Shown here one piece after another: positions 36,522 to 45,324 of a stretch of 64,000 nucleotides of DNA. Both the position numbers and the translations under genes were made by a program. This DNA is from UBA877 sp034436335. Its GTDB lineage: Bacteria > Chloroflexota > Anaerolineae > Anaerolineales > Villigracilaceae. How positions within the stretch are numbered: the stretch's first letter is position 1; the number at the start of each line of letters is the position of its first letter. The notes under the pieces are model-generated. The model made no database searches. It worked only from the letters and a program-made list of their open reading frames with translations, and was not told where the DNA came from. Location: contig DAOTVO010000059.1 in the NCBI GenBank assembly GCA_034436335.1, forward strand, positions 62,001-126,000, in the 5' to 3' direction.

Positions 36522-36679
36522 TGTACTGCGTTTCTGGGAAAATATCATTGTAAAAAACAATGCTTGTATACGTGGATGCACGTTTGAATCGGGAATTTGG
36601 TATCGGGGCCGGTTTTTACGAATCAACCCTCCCGATCGCCGAGATCGGCGGCCGGGAGGGCGGCAGGTGCTTATGCAGG

Positions 36680-37798
36680 TTACTCAGCCGGAAGCGGGCT
36701 CTCGGCGTTTGCCACCGCCGAGGCCAGGTTTTCGAGGGCTTTCATCTCGCGATAGGTCAGTGTCCACACGGTGGAGTGATACACCAGGTAGATGCCGCTG
36801 ATCAGGGTCAGCGGCGCAAAGACGATGGTAAGGAACAGCGGCAGGACGAGAAGAACGGCGATGATTGCGGCCAGAATGCTGTCGGTGAACAGGCTGGCAA
36901 TGCCGAAGATGAGAAGGCCGGGGATGGCCGAGACAATCACAGCCGGGAGGAGCAGGATGATGTAAATCGGAATCAGCACGACGAACAGAATCAGCAAGGC
37001 GATGCCATAGCCGAAGCCGATGCCGAGCATCACCAGCCACATCAGGGCGGCGCTCTTCCAGTTGCGCTTGAACATCGCCCAGCCTTCGCGGAAGGATTGG
37101 CGGACTGTGGTTTCTTCCAGGGCGGCCTTGCGAACGAAGAACTGGCGCAGCAGGGTCAGGAAGACCATCAGGACGATGAACAAGAAAATGAACAGGAAGC
37201 TGCAGCCGATGACCGCCACCACGCTGGCTGCCGCGGCGCCTTGATTGTCGGCTCTTACGCCTATCACGAAGGCAATTATCACAACGAGCAGGAAGACCAC
37301 GAAGACAAGCACCGGCAGGCTGATGATCAGGTCAATGACCCATAGGCGGAAGGCTCGCCGGTTCCAGCCGAGTTTCCAGCCGGCCTTGAAGCCGAGTTTC
37401 TCGCCGGTTTGCTCGTAGTGGTCCACCATGCGCAGGATGGCCGTCTCGGAGACGTAGCGGACGATGGCAAAGAGAACGCCCAGCGCCAGAAGGAACAGGA
37501 ACAGCCCAACGCCAACCCAGATGAAAGTGGCGATATGCTCGACAGGATTTTGGAAGACTGGGACGATTTTCTGCTCGAACCACTCTATGAAGGCGCGCAT
37601 TTGCGGGTTATCCGAGTAGGTATTGGGGCCAAAGGAGGGCTGTCCGTTTTGATCGTTGCCGCCGAACTGGTAGTTCGAACCGCTGCTTCCGCCTCCGCCT
37701 CCGCCGGTCATGGCCAGCAGGATGCCGAAAATCCAGAGAACTTTATAGTTCCACAGGATGTACCAGGCGCGCTTAAGAATTTTTCCTACGTCAATCAT
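36680..37798 (-). CDS. Polytopic membrane protein, function unknown
   Basis: 372 aa. Six or so long hydrophobic helices (LWIFGILLAM, FIWVGVGLFLFLLALGVLFA, LIISLPVLVFVVFLLVVIIAF, GCSFLFIFLFIVLMVFLTLL and two C-terminal blocks) with a Gly/Ser/Asn-rich loop after the first. The arrangement with RQSFREGWAMFKRNWKSA between helices resembles the membrane domain found in DUF975 or glycerophosphodiesterase-associated proteins. The ATG has AGGAGA eight bases upstream. It lies downstream of the anti-sigma gene on the same strand, with a 30-bp gap, so it may be a target or part of that stress unit. Confidence 0.65.
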   Translation of the reverse strand: MIDVGKILKRAWYILWNYKVLWIFGILLAMTGGGGGGSSGSNYQFGGNDQNGQPSFGPNTYSDNPQMRAFIEWFEQKIVPVFQNPVEHIATFIWVGVGLFLFLLALGVLFAIVRYVSETAILRMVDHYEQTGEKLGFKAGWKLGWNRRAFRLWVIDLIISLPVLVFVVFLLVVIIAFVIGVRADNQGAAAASVVAVIGCSFLFIFLFIVLMVFLTLLRQFFVRKAALEETTVRQSFREGWAMFKRNWKSAALMWLVMLGIGFGYGIALLILFVVLIPIYIILLLPAVIVSAIPGLLIFGIASLFTDSILAAIIAVLLVLPLFLTIVFAPLTLISGIYLVYHSTVWTLTYREMKALENLASAVANAESPLPAE

Positions 37799-37828
37799 AG
37801 TTGCTTCTCCTTTCGAGAAAAGATGAAA

Positions 37829-38449
37829 TTACAACTGAGTGGAGCCGACCGGGACTTTCACCGGACGCGGGCCGCGCCGCAGCCACCAGGCCGTCAGCCA
37901 GACCCAATAGAGAAGGACAAGGGCGGCGTTCACAAGAAAACTCTGCCAGAGACCTGCGCCAAAAAGGTTGACTTTGTTCAGCGTGTTCAGGGTGGATGAT
38001 GCGCTGCCTGTTTCGTTTACGAAACTGTTCAATACAGCCATCCACAGCGTTTGCCCGCCGCCGCCCACCCAGCCCGAAACGTTGCCCAGCAGGCCGGTCG
38101 CGTTGGCTGCCGAAAGGGCGCTGCCCAGCGCAAATACCGTCCGCAGAAAGACCGATGCCAGGAGCAACCCCGCCGGAACCAGCCACCAGACCAGCGAGCC
38201 GGGCTTCGGGGGGCGGTCGCGCAGGGCGCGGCGCGGCAGGCTCAGGGTCAGGTTGGAGACGAAACGCTCAGCGGGCATGAAGTCGGGGATGGGCGCGGCC
38301 CGCAACAGGTCCGAGACGCGGCGCAGGGCTTTCATCTCCTCGCGGCAGGTCTCGCAGGAGGCTAGGTGCAGTTTCACCTCCAGCAGGCGGGTGCCGTGCA
38401 GTTCGCCGTCCAGATAAGCGTTTAGCAGGTTGCGGATGTCGTCATGCAT
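37829..38449 (-). CDS. Anti-sigma factor with zinc-finger domain
   Basis: 206 aa. The N-terminal ZAS-type domain has His-x3-Cys-x2-Cys in HLASCETCREEM (residues ~27-34), the region that clamps the sigma factor. Hydrophobic segments follow at residues ~85-105 and ~170-190 (VWWLVPAGLLLASVFL; LVNAALVLLYWVWLTAWWL), so it is membrane-bound with a loop between. The start overlaps the sigma gene stop by 8 bp. It would hold the ECF sigma at the membrane until a signal is received. Confidence 0.87.
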   Translation of the reverse strand: MHDDIRNLLNAYLDGELHGTRLLEVKLHLASCETCREEMKALRRVSDLLRAAPIPDFMPAERFVSNLTLSLPRRALRDRPPKPGSLVWWLVPAGLLLASVFLRTVFALGSALSAANATGLLGNVSGWVGGGGQTLWMAVLNSFVNETGSASSTLNTLNKVNLFGAGLWQSFLVNAALVLLYWVWLTAWWLRRGPRPVKVPVGSTQL

Positions 38450-39020
38450 AGTCGTACTCCGGTTGGAGGACCTGTGTTTTGAGCAATTCGCGCAGGCGGT
38501 TGCGGGCGTAATTGAGGCGGGACATGACCGTGCCGAGCGGGATGTCGAGCACGGCGGCAATTTCCTGGTAAGAGAGTTCGCCGTATTCGCGCAGGACGAG
38601 GACGCTGCGGGCGGCCTCCGGCAGGGAGTTGACTGCCTGCTGGAGCAGGAGCGCCTGCTCTTTCTCGATCAGGGCCGCTTCGGGACCTGGGGCCTGGTCG
38701 CTGACCATTTGCATTCTCTCGTCCTCGACAGGTTCTTCGGTCTTGCGCCGCAGCACATCCAGAGCGGCGTTGACGGCGATGCGGTAGAGCCAGTTGCGCA
38801 CGGAGGACTGGGGATGGAAGGTGGAGAGGTTCAGCCAGGCCCGCAGGAAGGCTTCCTGCGCCATATCTTCCGCCAGGTGGGCGTCGCCGCAGAGGCGATA
38901 GACGACGTTGACCACTCCGTGATAGTGCCGGCGGACCAGTTCTCCGTAGGCGCTGCGGTCGCCGTTCTGGGCCTGCTCGATGAGGCTGAGTTCGGTCTCC
39001 GCAGTCTGGTTCAGTGCCAC
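38442..39020 (-). CDS. ECF RNA polymerase sigma factor
   Basis: 192 aa, sigma-70 family group 4. Region 2 is YGELVRRHYHGVVNVVYRLC with DAHLAEDMAQEAFLRAW (-10 recognition); region 4 is AARSVLVLREYGELSYQEIA with IPLGTVMSRLNYARNRL (-35 recognition helix). It starts at a GTG (39020) with AAGGAG six bases upstream; an ATG two bases away is in a different frame. Paired with the zinc-finger anti-sigma gene. An inverted repeat AACCTC-TATAC-GAGGTT at 39048-39064 lies in its likely promoter. Confidence 0.92.
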   Translation of the reverse strand: MALNQTAETELSLIEQAQNGDRSAYGELVRRHYHGVVNVVYRLCGDAHLAEDMAQEAFLRAWLNLSTFHPQSSVRNWLYRIAVNAALDVLRRKTEEPVEDERMQMVSDQAPGPEAALIEKEQALLLQQAVNSLPEAARSVLVLREYGELSYQEIAAVLDIPLGTVMSRLNYARNRLRELLKTQVLQPEYDYA

Positions 39021-39047
39021 GCATTCTCCTTGTTGAAATCTGTTTAC

Positions 39048-39064
39048 AACCTCTATACGAGGTT
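39048..39064 (-). promoter_or_regulatory. Inverted repeat upstream of the ECF sigma gene
   Basis: AACCTC and GAGGTT, six-base arms around TATAC, 28 bp before the GTG start. It could be an operator or part of an autoregulated promoter. No further support in the sequence. Confidence 0.35.
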
Positions 39065-39142
39065 TGGGGTTATTTTATTCGGAAAATGGCGTAAGAGAGC
39101 GTTTGGAAATTCTGATTCACCAGCGATAGACAGAGATGAAAA

Positions 39143-39309
39143 GTAACTGTCTGCCCTGGTCTCGGAAGTTGTCCGCAGATGTCGCAGAGGACGCAGATGG
39201 GGAGAAAATCGGCGACATCGTCCCTACAGGGTAAATCTGCGCAATCTGCGGAAAAGTGAGCGTCTTTTGCTGCGATTAACCATCCCGGCCTCATTGGGTA
39301 GACAGTTAC
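39143..39309. mobile_element. MITE-like element, copy 2 (167 bp)
   Basis: Terminal inverted repeats GTAACTGTCTGCCC and, read from the other end, GTAACTGTCTACCC (one mismatch in 14). A perfect 8-bp target duplication GATGAAAA flanks it at 39135-39142 and 39310-39317. It is in the same orientation as copy 1, eight bases longer in the left part. It lies in the 466-bp gap between the ECF sigma gene and the phytol-kinase-like gene; apart from this element and the palindrome at 39422 I see nothing else there. Confidence 0.88.
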
Positions 39310-39421
39310 GATGAAAAAGGTATTTTGGCGCTTCGATAGCCGAAAGATGGTGTTCATCAAACAAATCCCGTTTATCTCCATGCATCGCCGGTTAAATTTT
39401 GACTTTCAAAACACTCTCTAA

Positions 39422-39440
39422 GTCGGATTGCCAATCCGGC
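39422..39440. repeat. Short palindrome GTCGGATTG-C-CAATCCGGC
   Basis: Nine-base arms around one base, one mismatch. The same palindrome, without mismatch, is at 49372-49390 inside a glycosyltransferase gene. A dispersed REP-like unit. Confidence 0.75.
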
Positions 39441-39486
39441 TGATGCAGCGTTATACTTGCGCCATTACATTGTGAGGAGATGTTTG

Positions 39487-40188
39487 ATGAATCCCTTCCT
39501 TGCCCTGCTCATCACCCTGATTGTCGCCCTGGTGGAAATCCGTTCGCTGGATTTCGCCGCCCACCGCGGCTGGATCGAGAGTCGCCTGAGCCGCAAACTC
39601 ATCCATATCCTCACCGGCCCGCTGTTTGTGCTGTGCTGGCTGCTTTTCCCGGATGTCTGGTATGCCCGCTGGCTGGCGGCGCTGGTGCCGCTCTTGTTCA
39701 CCGTTCAGTTCGCGCTGATTGGGCTGGGTATCGTCAAGGATGAGGCCTCGGTCAAGGCCATGTCTCGTTCGGGCGACCGGCGCGAGATTCTCAAGGGGCC
39801 GCTTTTCTACGGGATTATCTTTGTCGTCATGACTCTGGTCTATTGGAAAGATTCCCCCATCGGGATGACCGCTCTGATGTTGATGTGCGGCGGCGACGGT
39901 CTGGCCGACGTGATGGGCCGCGGGCTGAAGTCCGCGCCGCTGCCGTGGAGCCGGGGCAAGACCTGGTTCGGCACGCTGGGGATGTTTCTCGGCGGCTGGG
40001 TGGTAGCAGTCTTCATCCTAGCCATTTTCGTCTCGGCGGGCGTCTTCCCCGCACCGTTCGGCGGCTATCTGCTGCCGGTCACGCTCATCGCCCTGGCCGG
40101 GACGGTGGTCGAATCCTTGCCGCTCGAGGATGTGGACAACATCACTGTCACGCTCGTGGCGGTGGCGCTGGGACATTTGTTGTTTTAG
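39487..40188 (+). CDS. Phytol/dolichol-kinase-like membrane protein
   Basis: 233 aa, about six to seven helices. The family hallmarks are SRKLIHILTGPLFVLCW near the start, MLMCGGDGLADVMGRGLKS with the Asp-Gly-x-Ala-Asp nucleotide site, and WSRGKTWFGTLGMFLGG (Gly-Lys-Thr-x-x-Gly). This pattern belongs to CTP-dependent polyprenol kinases such as VTE5 and dolichol kinase, related to CdsA. The ATG has GAGGAG eight bases upstream. Near a glycan locus it may prepare a polyprenyl-phosphate carrier (inference). Confidence 0.8.
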   Translation: MNPFLALLITLIVALVEIRSLDFAAHRGWIESRLSRKLIHILTGPLFVLCWLLFPDVWYARWLAALVPLLFTVQFALIGLGIVKDEASVKAMSRSGDRREILKGPLFYGIIFVVMTLVYWKDSPIGMTALMLMCGGDGLADVMGRGLKSAPLPWSRGKTWFGTLGMFLGGWVVAVFILAIFVSAGVFPAPFGGYLLPVTLIALAGTVVESLPLEDVDNITVTLVAVALGHLLF

Positions 40189-40214
40189 GATGCTTTGTTG
40201 CGCTTATCTCACTA

Positions 40215-40305
40215 TCATCGCGAGACGCTGAAAGCGTCGGAGCACTCCTTTCGCAGGCCAGGAGACTGCCTTTGGCAGACTTCTCGCTTCCTGGAAGCCA
40301 GCGAT
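40215..40305. repeat. Stacked palindromes before a gene remnant
   Basis: GACGCT-GAA-AGCGTC (40224-40238) is followed by CTGCC-TTT-GGCAG (40266-40278), itself nested in CAGGAGA...TTCTCGCTTCCTGG-like arms. No T-run follows either hairpin, so they look like repeat elements rather than a terminator. Confidence 0.5.
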
Positions 40306-40317
40306 CAAAAGTTGTGG

Positions 40318-40470
40318 AGCATGATCGGTTTGGCCGGGCAACTCGTCCTGGTTGCCTTCTTGGCAGAAGGATTCAGCATTGATACATTTGCTTTGCCCTA
40401 CTTGTGGTTGGCCTTGGGAATGGTCAGCGCAGCCGGGCTTAATGTTCGCAAAGAGATTTGGAAGGAATGA
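40318..40470 (+). pseudogene. Probable C-terminal remnant of an O-antigen-ligase-like membrane protein
   Basis: After the stacked palindromes the frame reads WSMIGLAGQLVLVAFLAEGF, then IDTFALPYLWLALGMVSAAGLNVRKE, and stops at 40470. Two hydrophobic helices with this ending resemble the last helices of Wzy/WaaL-type proteins. There is no plausible start with ribosome binding site, and the part upstream is repeat-like. It precedes the CMP-sugar synthetase gene by 10 bp. Family assignment is tentative. Confidence 0.4.
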
Positions 40471-40480
40471 CTCATCAGAA

Positions 40481-41149
40481 ATGACTCGTCTTTTCGCCCT
40501 CGTTCCCATGCGTCACCACAGCCAGCGCGTGCCGGGCAAGAACTACCGCCTGCTGGCCGGGAAACCCCTCTATCAATACATCATTGAGACCCTGCTGGCC
40601 GTCCCCGAAGTGAGCGGCATCCTCGTGGATACCGACTCCGAGCCGGTGATGGACGGCCTGCGCCGCGATTTCCCGCAGGTGCAGGTCATCGAGCGCCCCG
40701 AACACCTGCGCGCCGACGCCATCCCGATGAACGAAATCCTGCTCTACGACACCTCGCTGGTGGAGGCCGATTTTTATCTCCAGACGCACAGCACCAACCC
40801 GCTCCTGCGCCCGGAGACGATTTCACGCGCCATCTGCACCTTCCTGGCCGATTACCCGGCCCACGACTCGCTTTTCTCGGTCACGCGTCTCCAGACCCGC
40901 CTCTACGACCAGCACGGCCGCGCCCTGAATCACGACCCGAACGTTCTGCTCCAGACCCAGGACCTGCCGCCCGTTTACGAGGAAAACTCCTGTCTCTATC
41001 TTTTTACCCGCGCCAACCTGGCGCGGCGGCGCAACCGCCTCGGCGAGCGCCCGCTGATGTTCGAGATCGCCCCCGACGAGGCCTGGGACATTGACGAGGA
41101 ATTGGATTTTGCCATCACAGAATTCCTGCTGCAGCGCCGTCGCGGATGA
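40481..41149 (+). CDS. CMP-sugar synthetase (acylneuraminate cytidylyltransferase family)
   Basis: 222 aa. N-terminal LFALVPMRHHSQRVPGKNYRLLAGKPL carries the Arg and Lys residues of the CTP site (R-x-x-S/H-R-x-P-G-K-N), followed by ILVDTDSEPV and DFYLQTHSTNPLLRPETI, the family motif around the metal site, and near the end WDIDEELDFAITE, which fits NeuA-like proteins. It should activate a keto-deoxy sugar (nonulosonic or similar) with CTP. No NeuB or NeuC homolog is in the window. The ATG at 40481 starts the family motif; the longer open frame upstream is not supported. Confidence 0.85.
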   Translation: MTRLFALVPMRHHSQRVPGKNYRLLAGKPLYQYIIETLLAVPEVSGILVDTDSEPVMDGLRRDFPQVQVIERPEHLRADAIPMNEILLYDTSLVEADFYLQTHSTNPLLRPETISRAICTFLADYPAHDSLFSVTRLQTRLYDQHGRALNHDPNVLLQTQDLPPVYEENSCLYLFTRANLARRRNRLGERPLMFEIAPDEAWDIDEELDFAITEFLLQRRRG

Positions 41150-41219
41150 CGGTGCTTTCAGGGGCTGCAATCGAACCTGAATAGTCCAGAGTCGCCCGGC
41201 TTTGGACGCCTTTTTTCTT

Positions 41220-42752
41220 ATGAAACGACGCCTGGCATCCTTCTTCCGCCCTCCCTGGTACCCGCTGGTATTTGCCGCCTACCCGCCGCTGGCCCTGTTG
41301 TTGAACAACATCACCGAGATGCGGGCCTCCGGCGGCCTGCGCTCCATCGCCGCCTGCCTTCTACTGGCCGCTGCCCTGACCGGGCTGCTGCGCCTGCTGT
41401 ACCGCAACTTGTATCGCGCTGCCTTTGCAGCCTGGGCGCTGCTCCTGCTCTTCTTCACCTACGGACACATCCTCGACACTCTGGCGAAGCAATTGGAGGG
41501 ACAGACTCTCCAGCCGTGGTTTTGGATTCTGTGGGATTTGCTGGCGCTTGCTGCCCTGCTGTGGGCAGCGCGGCGTAAGACTCGCTTCGAGAAAGCCGCG
41601 CCGGCGCTCAACGTCATTGCCCTGGGGTTGGTGCTCTTCACCTCGGCGCAGGTGACCTGGTTCTCGCTCCCGCGCCGCTCGCCGGATACTCCCGCCGACG
41701 AGTTTGCTCCCCTCCAAACCCTTCAAGTCCCCGAAGGCGAGACGCCTCCCGACATTTACTACATCATCCTCGATTCCTACGGCCGCTCCGACCTGCTGGC
41801 GCGGAAATTCGACTACGATAACAGCCAGTTCCTCGAGAACCTGCGCCAGATGGGCTTTTACGTGGCCGACTGCGCTCAGAGCAACTACAATCGCACCGAT
41901 GTTTCGCTGGCCTCCTCGCTCAACCTCGATTACCTCCAAAACCTGAGCGCCGACTACCAGCCGCCTGGTCAGGGACGCCGCACCTTGTGGGCCTCCATTA
42001 GTAACAGCGCAGTGCGTTACATGCTGGAGCAGGCTGGTTACACCAGTATCGCTTTTGCCACCGGATTCGCCTGGAGCGAGATGGATAACTCGGACGTTTT
42101 TTTGGCTCCAAACTCGCTGGGACTGTCCCCGACCAGTTTCGAAGTCCTGTTGATGCGCACCACCCCGGCGCGCCACCTGGAAGAGGCCGGCCTGCTCAAC
42201 CTGGCCGAACTCGATGGCCGGCATTACCGCGAGCGCACCCAATTCATCTTGGACGAGATGGATGACCTGGCGCGCATGCCCGGCCCGAAGTTCGTCTTCA
42301 TCCACATCATCCCGCCGCACCCGCCCTTTGTCTACGCCCCCGACGGCTCGTTCACCGACCCGGCGCCGTTTCTCAACGAGGACCAACTTTACACTTTCGA
42401 ATCTTATACGCTTGGCTACCGGAATCAGGTAGAATACATTACCAGGCAGATCGAAACCGCTGTCCGCACGCTTCTGGCCGAATCGAGCCAGCCGCCCATC
42501 ATCATCCTGCAAGGCGACCATGCCCCCTGGCTCCAGACCGGCAACCGCAAGTTCCTCATCCTGAACGCCTACTACCTGCCCGGTCACACCGACCTGCTTT
42601 ACCCCACCATTTCGCCGGTCAACACCTTTCGGCTGATCTTCGATACCTATCTCGGCGCGGAGTATGGCCTGCTGCCCGACACCAGTTATTATTCGCCCAT
42701 CCCGAACATTTACGAGTTCGAGGAATACCCCAACCCCTGCGTGGGGAAATGA
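41220..42752 (+). CDS. Sulfatase-like membrane hydrolase/transferase (copy 1)
   Basis: 510 aa. Five N-terminal helices (residues ~10-160), then an exported alkaline-phosphatase-fold domain: PPDIYYIILDSYGRSDLL with the first metal Asp, SNYNRTDVSLASSLN with candidate Thr/Ser nucleophiles, GPKFVFIHIIPPHPPFVY, and IIILQGDHAPW with the second metal site. The topology is that of LtaS/EptA-type phospho-group transferases as well as sulfatases. It lacks a sulfatase CxPxR motif, so a phosphotransferase or a Ser/Thr-type enzyme is more likely. Paralog of the gene at 43734. The stop overlaps the dehydrogenase start. Confidence 0.82.
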   Translation: MKRRLASFFRPPWYPLVFAAYPPLALLLNNITEMRASGGLRSIAACLLLAAALTGLLRLLYRNLYRAAFAAWALLLLFFTYGHILDTLAKQLEGQTLQPWFWILWDLLALAALLWAARRKTRFEKAAPALNVIALGLVLFTSAQVTWFSLPRRSPDTPADEFAPLQTLQVPEGETPPDIYYIILDSYGRSDLLARKFDYDNSQFLENLRQMGFYVADCAQSNYNRTDVSLASSLNLDYLQNLSADYQPPGQGRRTLWASISNSAVRYMLEQAGYTSIAFATGFAWSEMDNSDVFLAPNSLGLSPTSFEVLLMRTTPARHLEEAGLLNLAELDGRHYRERTQFILDEMDDLARMPGPKFVFIHIIPPHPPFVYAPDGSFTDPAPFLNEDQLYTFESYTLGYRNQVEYITRQIETAVRTLLAESSQPPIIILQGDHAPWLQTGNRKFLILNAYYLPGHTDLLYPTISPVNTFRLIFDTYLGAEYGLLPDTSYYSPIPNIYEFEEYPNPCVGK

Positions 42753-43750
42753 CCCCTGGCGCTTCCCCCCGCACCTGTGACCTGCCCATGCCCACCATCC
42801 TTTTTTCCGCCCCTTATATGCTCCCCTTCCTCGACCGCTTCCGTCCCGTTCTGGAACGCTACGGGCTGGACCTCATCACGCCCGAGGTCCGAGAGCGACT
42901 CGGGGAAGAAGAAATCCTGAAATATGCTGGCCAGTTTGACGGCGCGATTTGCGGCGACGACCGCTATACCCGCCGCGTCCTGGAGGCCTGTACCCCGCGG
43001 CTTAAGGTCATCTCCAAATGGGGGACGGGGATTGACTCGATTGACAGCGCCGCCGCGGCTGAACTGGGCATTCGCGTCTGCCGCACGCCCAACGCCTTCA
43101 CCCTGCCGGTCGCCGATACCGTCCTGGGGTATCTGCTGGCCTTTGCCCGCCGCCAGCCTTGGATGGATCGCGCCATGAAGAGGGGCGAATGGCGCAAACT
43201 GCCTGGCCGCGCCCTGCACGAATGCACCTTGGGCATCGTGGGCGTCGGCAATATTGGCAAAGCCGTTGCCCGCCGCGCCCGCGCCTTTGGCATGACCGTC
43301 CTCGGCAACGACATCGTCGAGATTGACCACGTTTTCCTCGCCGAGACCGGCGTCCAGATGACAACCCTCGAAGACCTGCTCGCCCGATCGGATTTCGTTT
43401 CGCTCAACTGCGACCTGAATCCGACCAGTTATCATCTCATCAATGCCCATACCTTGAGCCGAATGAAGCCGACCGCTGTGCTCATCAATACCGCTCGCGG
43501 CCCGGTAGTGGATGAAACCGCCTTGATCGCTGCGCTTCAGGCCGGTCAAATTGCCGGCGCGGCCCTGGATGTGTTCGAGGTCGAACCCCTGCCGCTCGAT
43601 AGTCCCTTGTTGAAAATGGAGAATGTCCTCCTTGCCCCCCACAATGCTAACTCCAGCCCCGCCGCCTGGGAGCGGGTGCACTGGAACACGATCCGCAATC
43701 TAGTAGAGGGGCTGGGCTTCGAGTTCGGTGGCCATGATGAAATGGACTAA
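42749..43750 (+). CDS. D-isomer-specific 2-hydroxyacid dehydrogenase (PGDH-like)
   Basis: 333 aa. The NAD-binding motif is LGIVGVGNIGKAVARRA, and the catalytic set Arg/Glu/His appears in VLINTARGPVVDE, ALDVFEVEPLP and LLAPHNANSS. In most PGDH-like enzymes the last motif is His-x-x-Ser/Gly; here it is His-Asn-Ala-Asn. The start at 42749 overlaps the upstream stop (ATGA); MPTILFSAPYM at 42788 is an alternative. The end overlaps the second sulfatase-like gene. Location suggests it makes a 2-keto/2-hydroxy acid substituent for the glycan, but this is a guess. Confidence 0.85.
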   Translation: MTPGASPRTCDLPMPTILFSAPYMLPFLDRFRPVLERYGLDLITPEVRERLGEEEILKYAGQFDGAICGDDRYTRRVLEACTPRLKVISKWGTGIDSIDSAAAAELGIRVCRTPNAFTLPVADTVLGYLLAFARRQPWMDRAMKRGEWRKLPGRALHECTLGIVGVGNIGKAVARRARAFGMTVLGNDIVEIDHVFLAETGVQMTTLEDLLARSDFVSLNCDLNPTSYHLINAHTLSRMKPTAVLINTARGPVVDETALIAALQAGQIAGAALDVFEVEPLPLDSPLLKMENVLLAPHNANSSPAAWERVHWNTIRNLVEGLGFEFGGHDEMD

Positions 43751-45311
43751 ACGCATTCCCTGGTTCTACATCTTTCTGACCGTCTTCCCCCTCCTGTATC
43801 TTTGGACGGTCAACGCAGCGGAGATAGACCCGGCGGTCATCGTGCGCCCCCTGCTTGTGACGGTAGCCGGCTCTGCCCTGCTGTATCTCTTGCTCACTCT
43901 GGTCTTCCGCCAGCCAACCAAAACCAGTTGGGTGGGGGGATTGGTTCTGGTGCTCTTTTTCTCCTATGGGCATGTGTACAATGTTCTGCGCAATTCTCCC
44001 GCCCTATCCGCTTTGGGACACCATCGCCTGCTGGCTTTCTTCTACCTGCTCTTTTTCGGGTTTGGCCTTTGGGGCATCCAGAAACAACAGCGCAAACTAG
44101 AACCGCTTACGCGTTGGATGAATATCTTCAGCGGCCTGCTGGTCCTGCTTTCTGCTGTGCAATTGGTCTTCTTCTACGCCGATCGCGCCTCGGCCGCGCG
44201 CCGGGCTGGATTGTCCCAGGCTGCGACCGGTGCGGATGTCGAGCGCCAGAACTTGCCGGATATCTATTTCATTGTGCTGGATGCTTACATGCGCGCCGAT
44301 GCTCTGGAGCAGGAAATGGGGTTCGACAATTCGGCTTTCTTAGAGCAGTTAAAAGAAAAGGGGTTTTACATAGCGGCGTGCAGCCGCTCGAACTACGATT
44401 ACACGCGTGGGTCTATTGCATCCATTTTGAACATGGATTATCTCCCTGCTATCGAAGAAAGGATCGGCCTGACGGTCGAGGAGGACGGTTTTTGGGCAAT
44501 CATCAAGAACAGCGAGGTCCGGCATCTGCTGGAGGCGAACGGTTACACAACGGTTGCTTTCCAGTCCGAATATCCCTGGCTGGAACTCTCGGATGCGGAT
44601 GTGTTTCTGAGGCTGGAGCAGTCTTCCGTTGACTCTCGCTACATCCTTCCCTTCGAGCGCCTTTACATTCGCACCTCGGCCGGTGTTTTGTGGGAAGCCA
44701 TGGAAAGCAAACTGGGAATATTCCTCCCGTCCCAGGATGCCCTGCCGGAGCAGGGCGCGGGGATCGCCGTGCCGGCCGACATTGATCCTTACCTTCGCTA
44801 TCATATTGACCTGCAACTCTTTACCCTGGAGAAACTTTCTGAACTGCCTTCCCTGCCCGGCCCGAAGTTTGTGTATGCTCATCTTGTCGTCCCCCACCCT
44901 CCTCACGTGTTTACGCCGGAGGGCGGAATCGCCGCCGGCCTGACTTACGAAGAGTACATCACCACTGCGGGCAGCGCAGCCGACCGCCTGGGGTACCTGA
45001 ATAGTGTACAATTCATCAACCGCCGGATCCTCGCGGTTCTGCAAACGATCATTGAAGCCTCGCCGTCTGCTCCCATCATCATCCTGCAAGGCGACCACGG
45101 TTACCAGGATGGCAGCCCCGGCCAGTACACGATTCTGAACGCCTACTACCTGCCCGACGGATACGAAAGTCTGTATTCGTCAATTACGCCGGTCAATACA
45201 TTTCGAGTGATTATGAACGATTATTTCGGAGCCGATTATCCACTCCTGCCAGACGCCTCCTACGATAACAGCGGCCTGGTCCCCGAAACGTTCCCCGGCT
45301 GCATTCCCTGA
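43734..45311 (+). CDS. Sulfatase-like membrane hydrolase/transferase (copy 2)
   Basis: 525 aa, same plan as the protein at 41220: N-terminal helices to residue ~150, then LPDIYFIVLDAYMRADAL, SNYDYTRGSIASILNMDYLP, GPKFVYAHLVVPHPPHVF, and IIILQGDHGYQ near the C-terminus. The metal motifs agree but the nucleophile region differs (YTRGSIAS against RTDVSLAS), so the two may have different acceptors. Starts within the last codons of the dehydrogenase gene; ATG at 43734 or 43737, or GTG at 43728, cannot be told apart. Confidence 0.82.
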   Translation: MMKWTKRIPWFYIFLTVFPLLYLWTVNAAEIDPAVIVRPLLVTVAGSALLYLLLTLVFRQPTKTSWVGGLVLVLFFSYGHVYNVLRNSPALSALGHHRLLAFFYLLFFGFGLWGIQKQQRKLEPLTRWMNIFSGLLVLLSAVQLVFFYADRASAARRAGLSQAATGADVERQNLPDIYFIVLDAYMRADALEQEMGFDNSAFLEQLKEKGFYIAACSRSNYDYTRGSIASILNMDYLPAIEERIGLTVEEDGFWAIIKNSEVRHLLEANGYTTVAFQSEYPWLELSDADVFLRLEQSSVDSRYILPFERLYIRTSAGVLWEAMESKLGIFLPSQDALPEQGAGIAVPADIDPYLRYHIDLQLFTLEKLSELPSLPGPKFVYAHLVVPHPPHVFTPEGGIAAGLTYEEYITTAGSAADRLGYLNSVQFINRRILAVLQTIIEASPSAPIIILQGDHGYQDGSPGQYTILNAYYLPDGYESLYSSITPVNTFRVIMNDYFGADYPLLPDASYDNSGLVPETFPGCIP

Positions 45312-45324
45312 ACAAGGTGAAACC

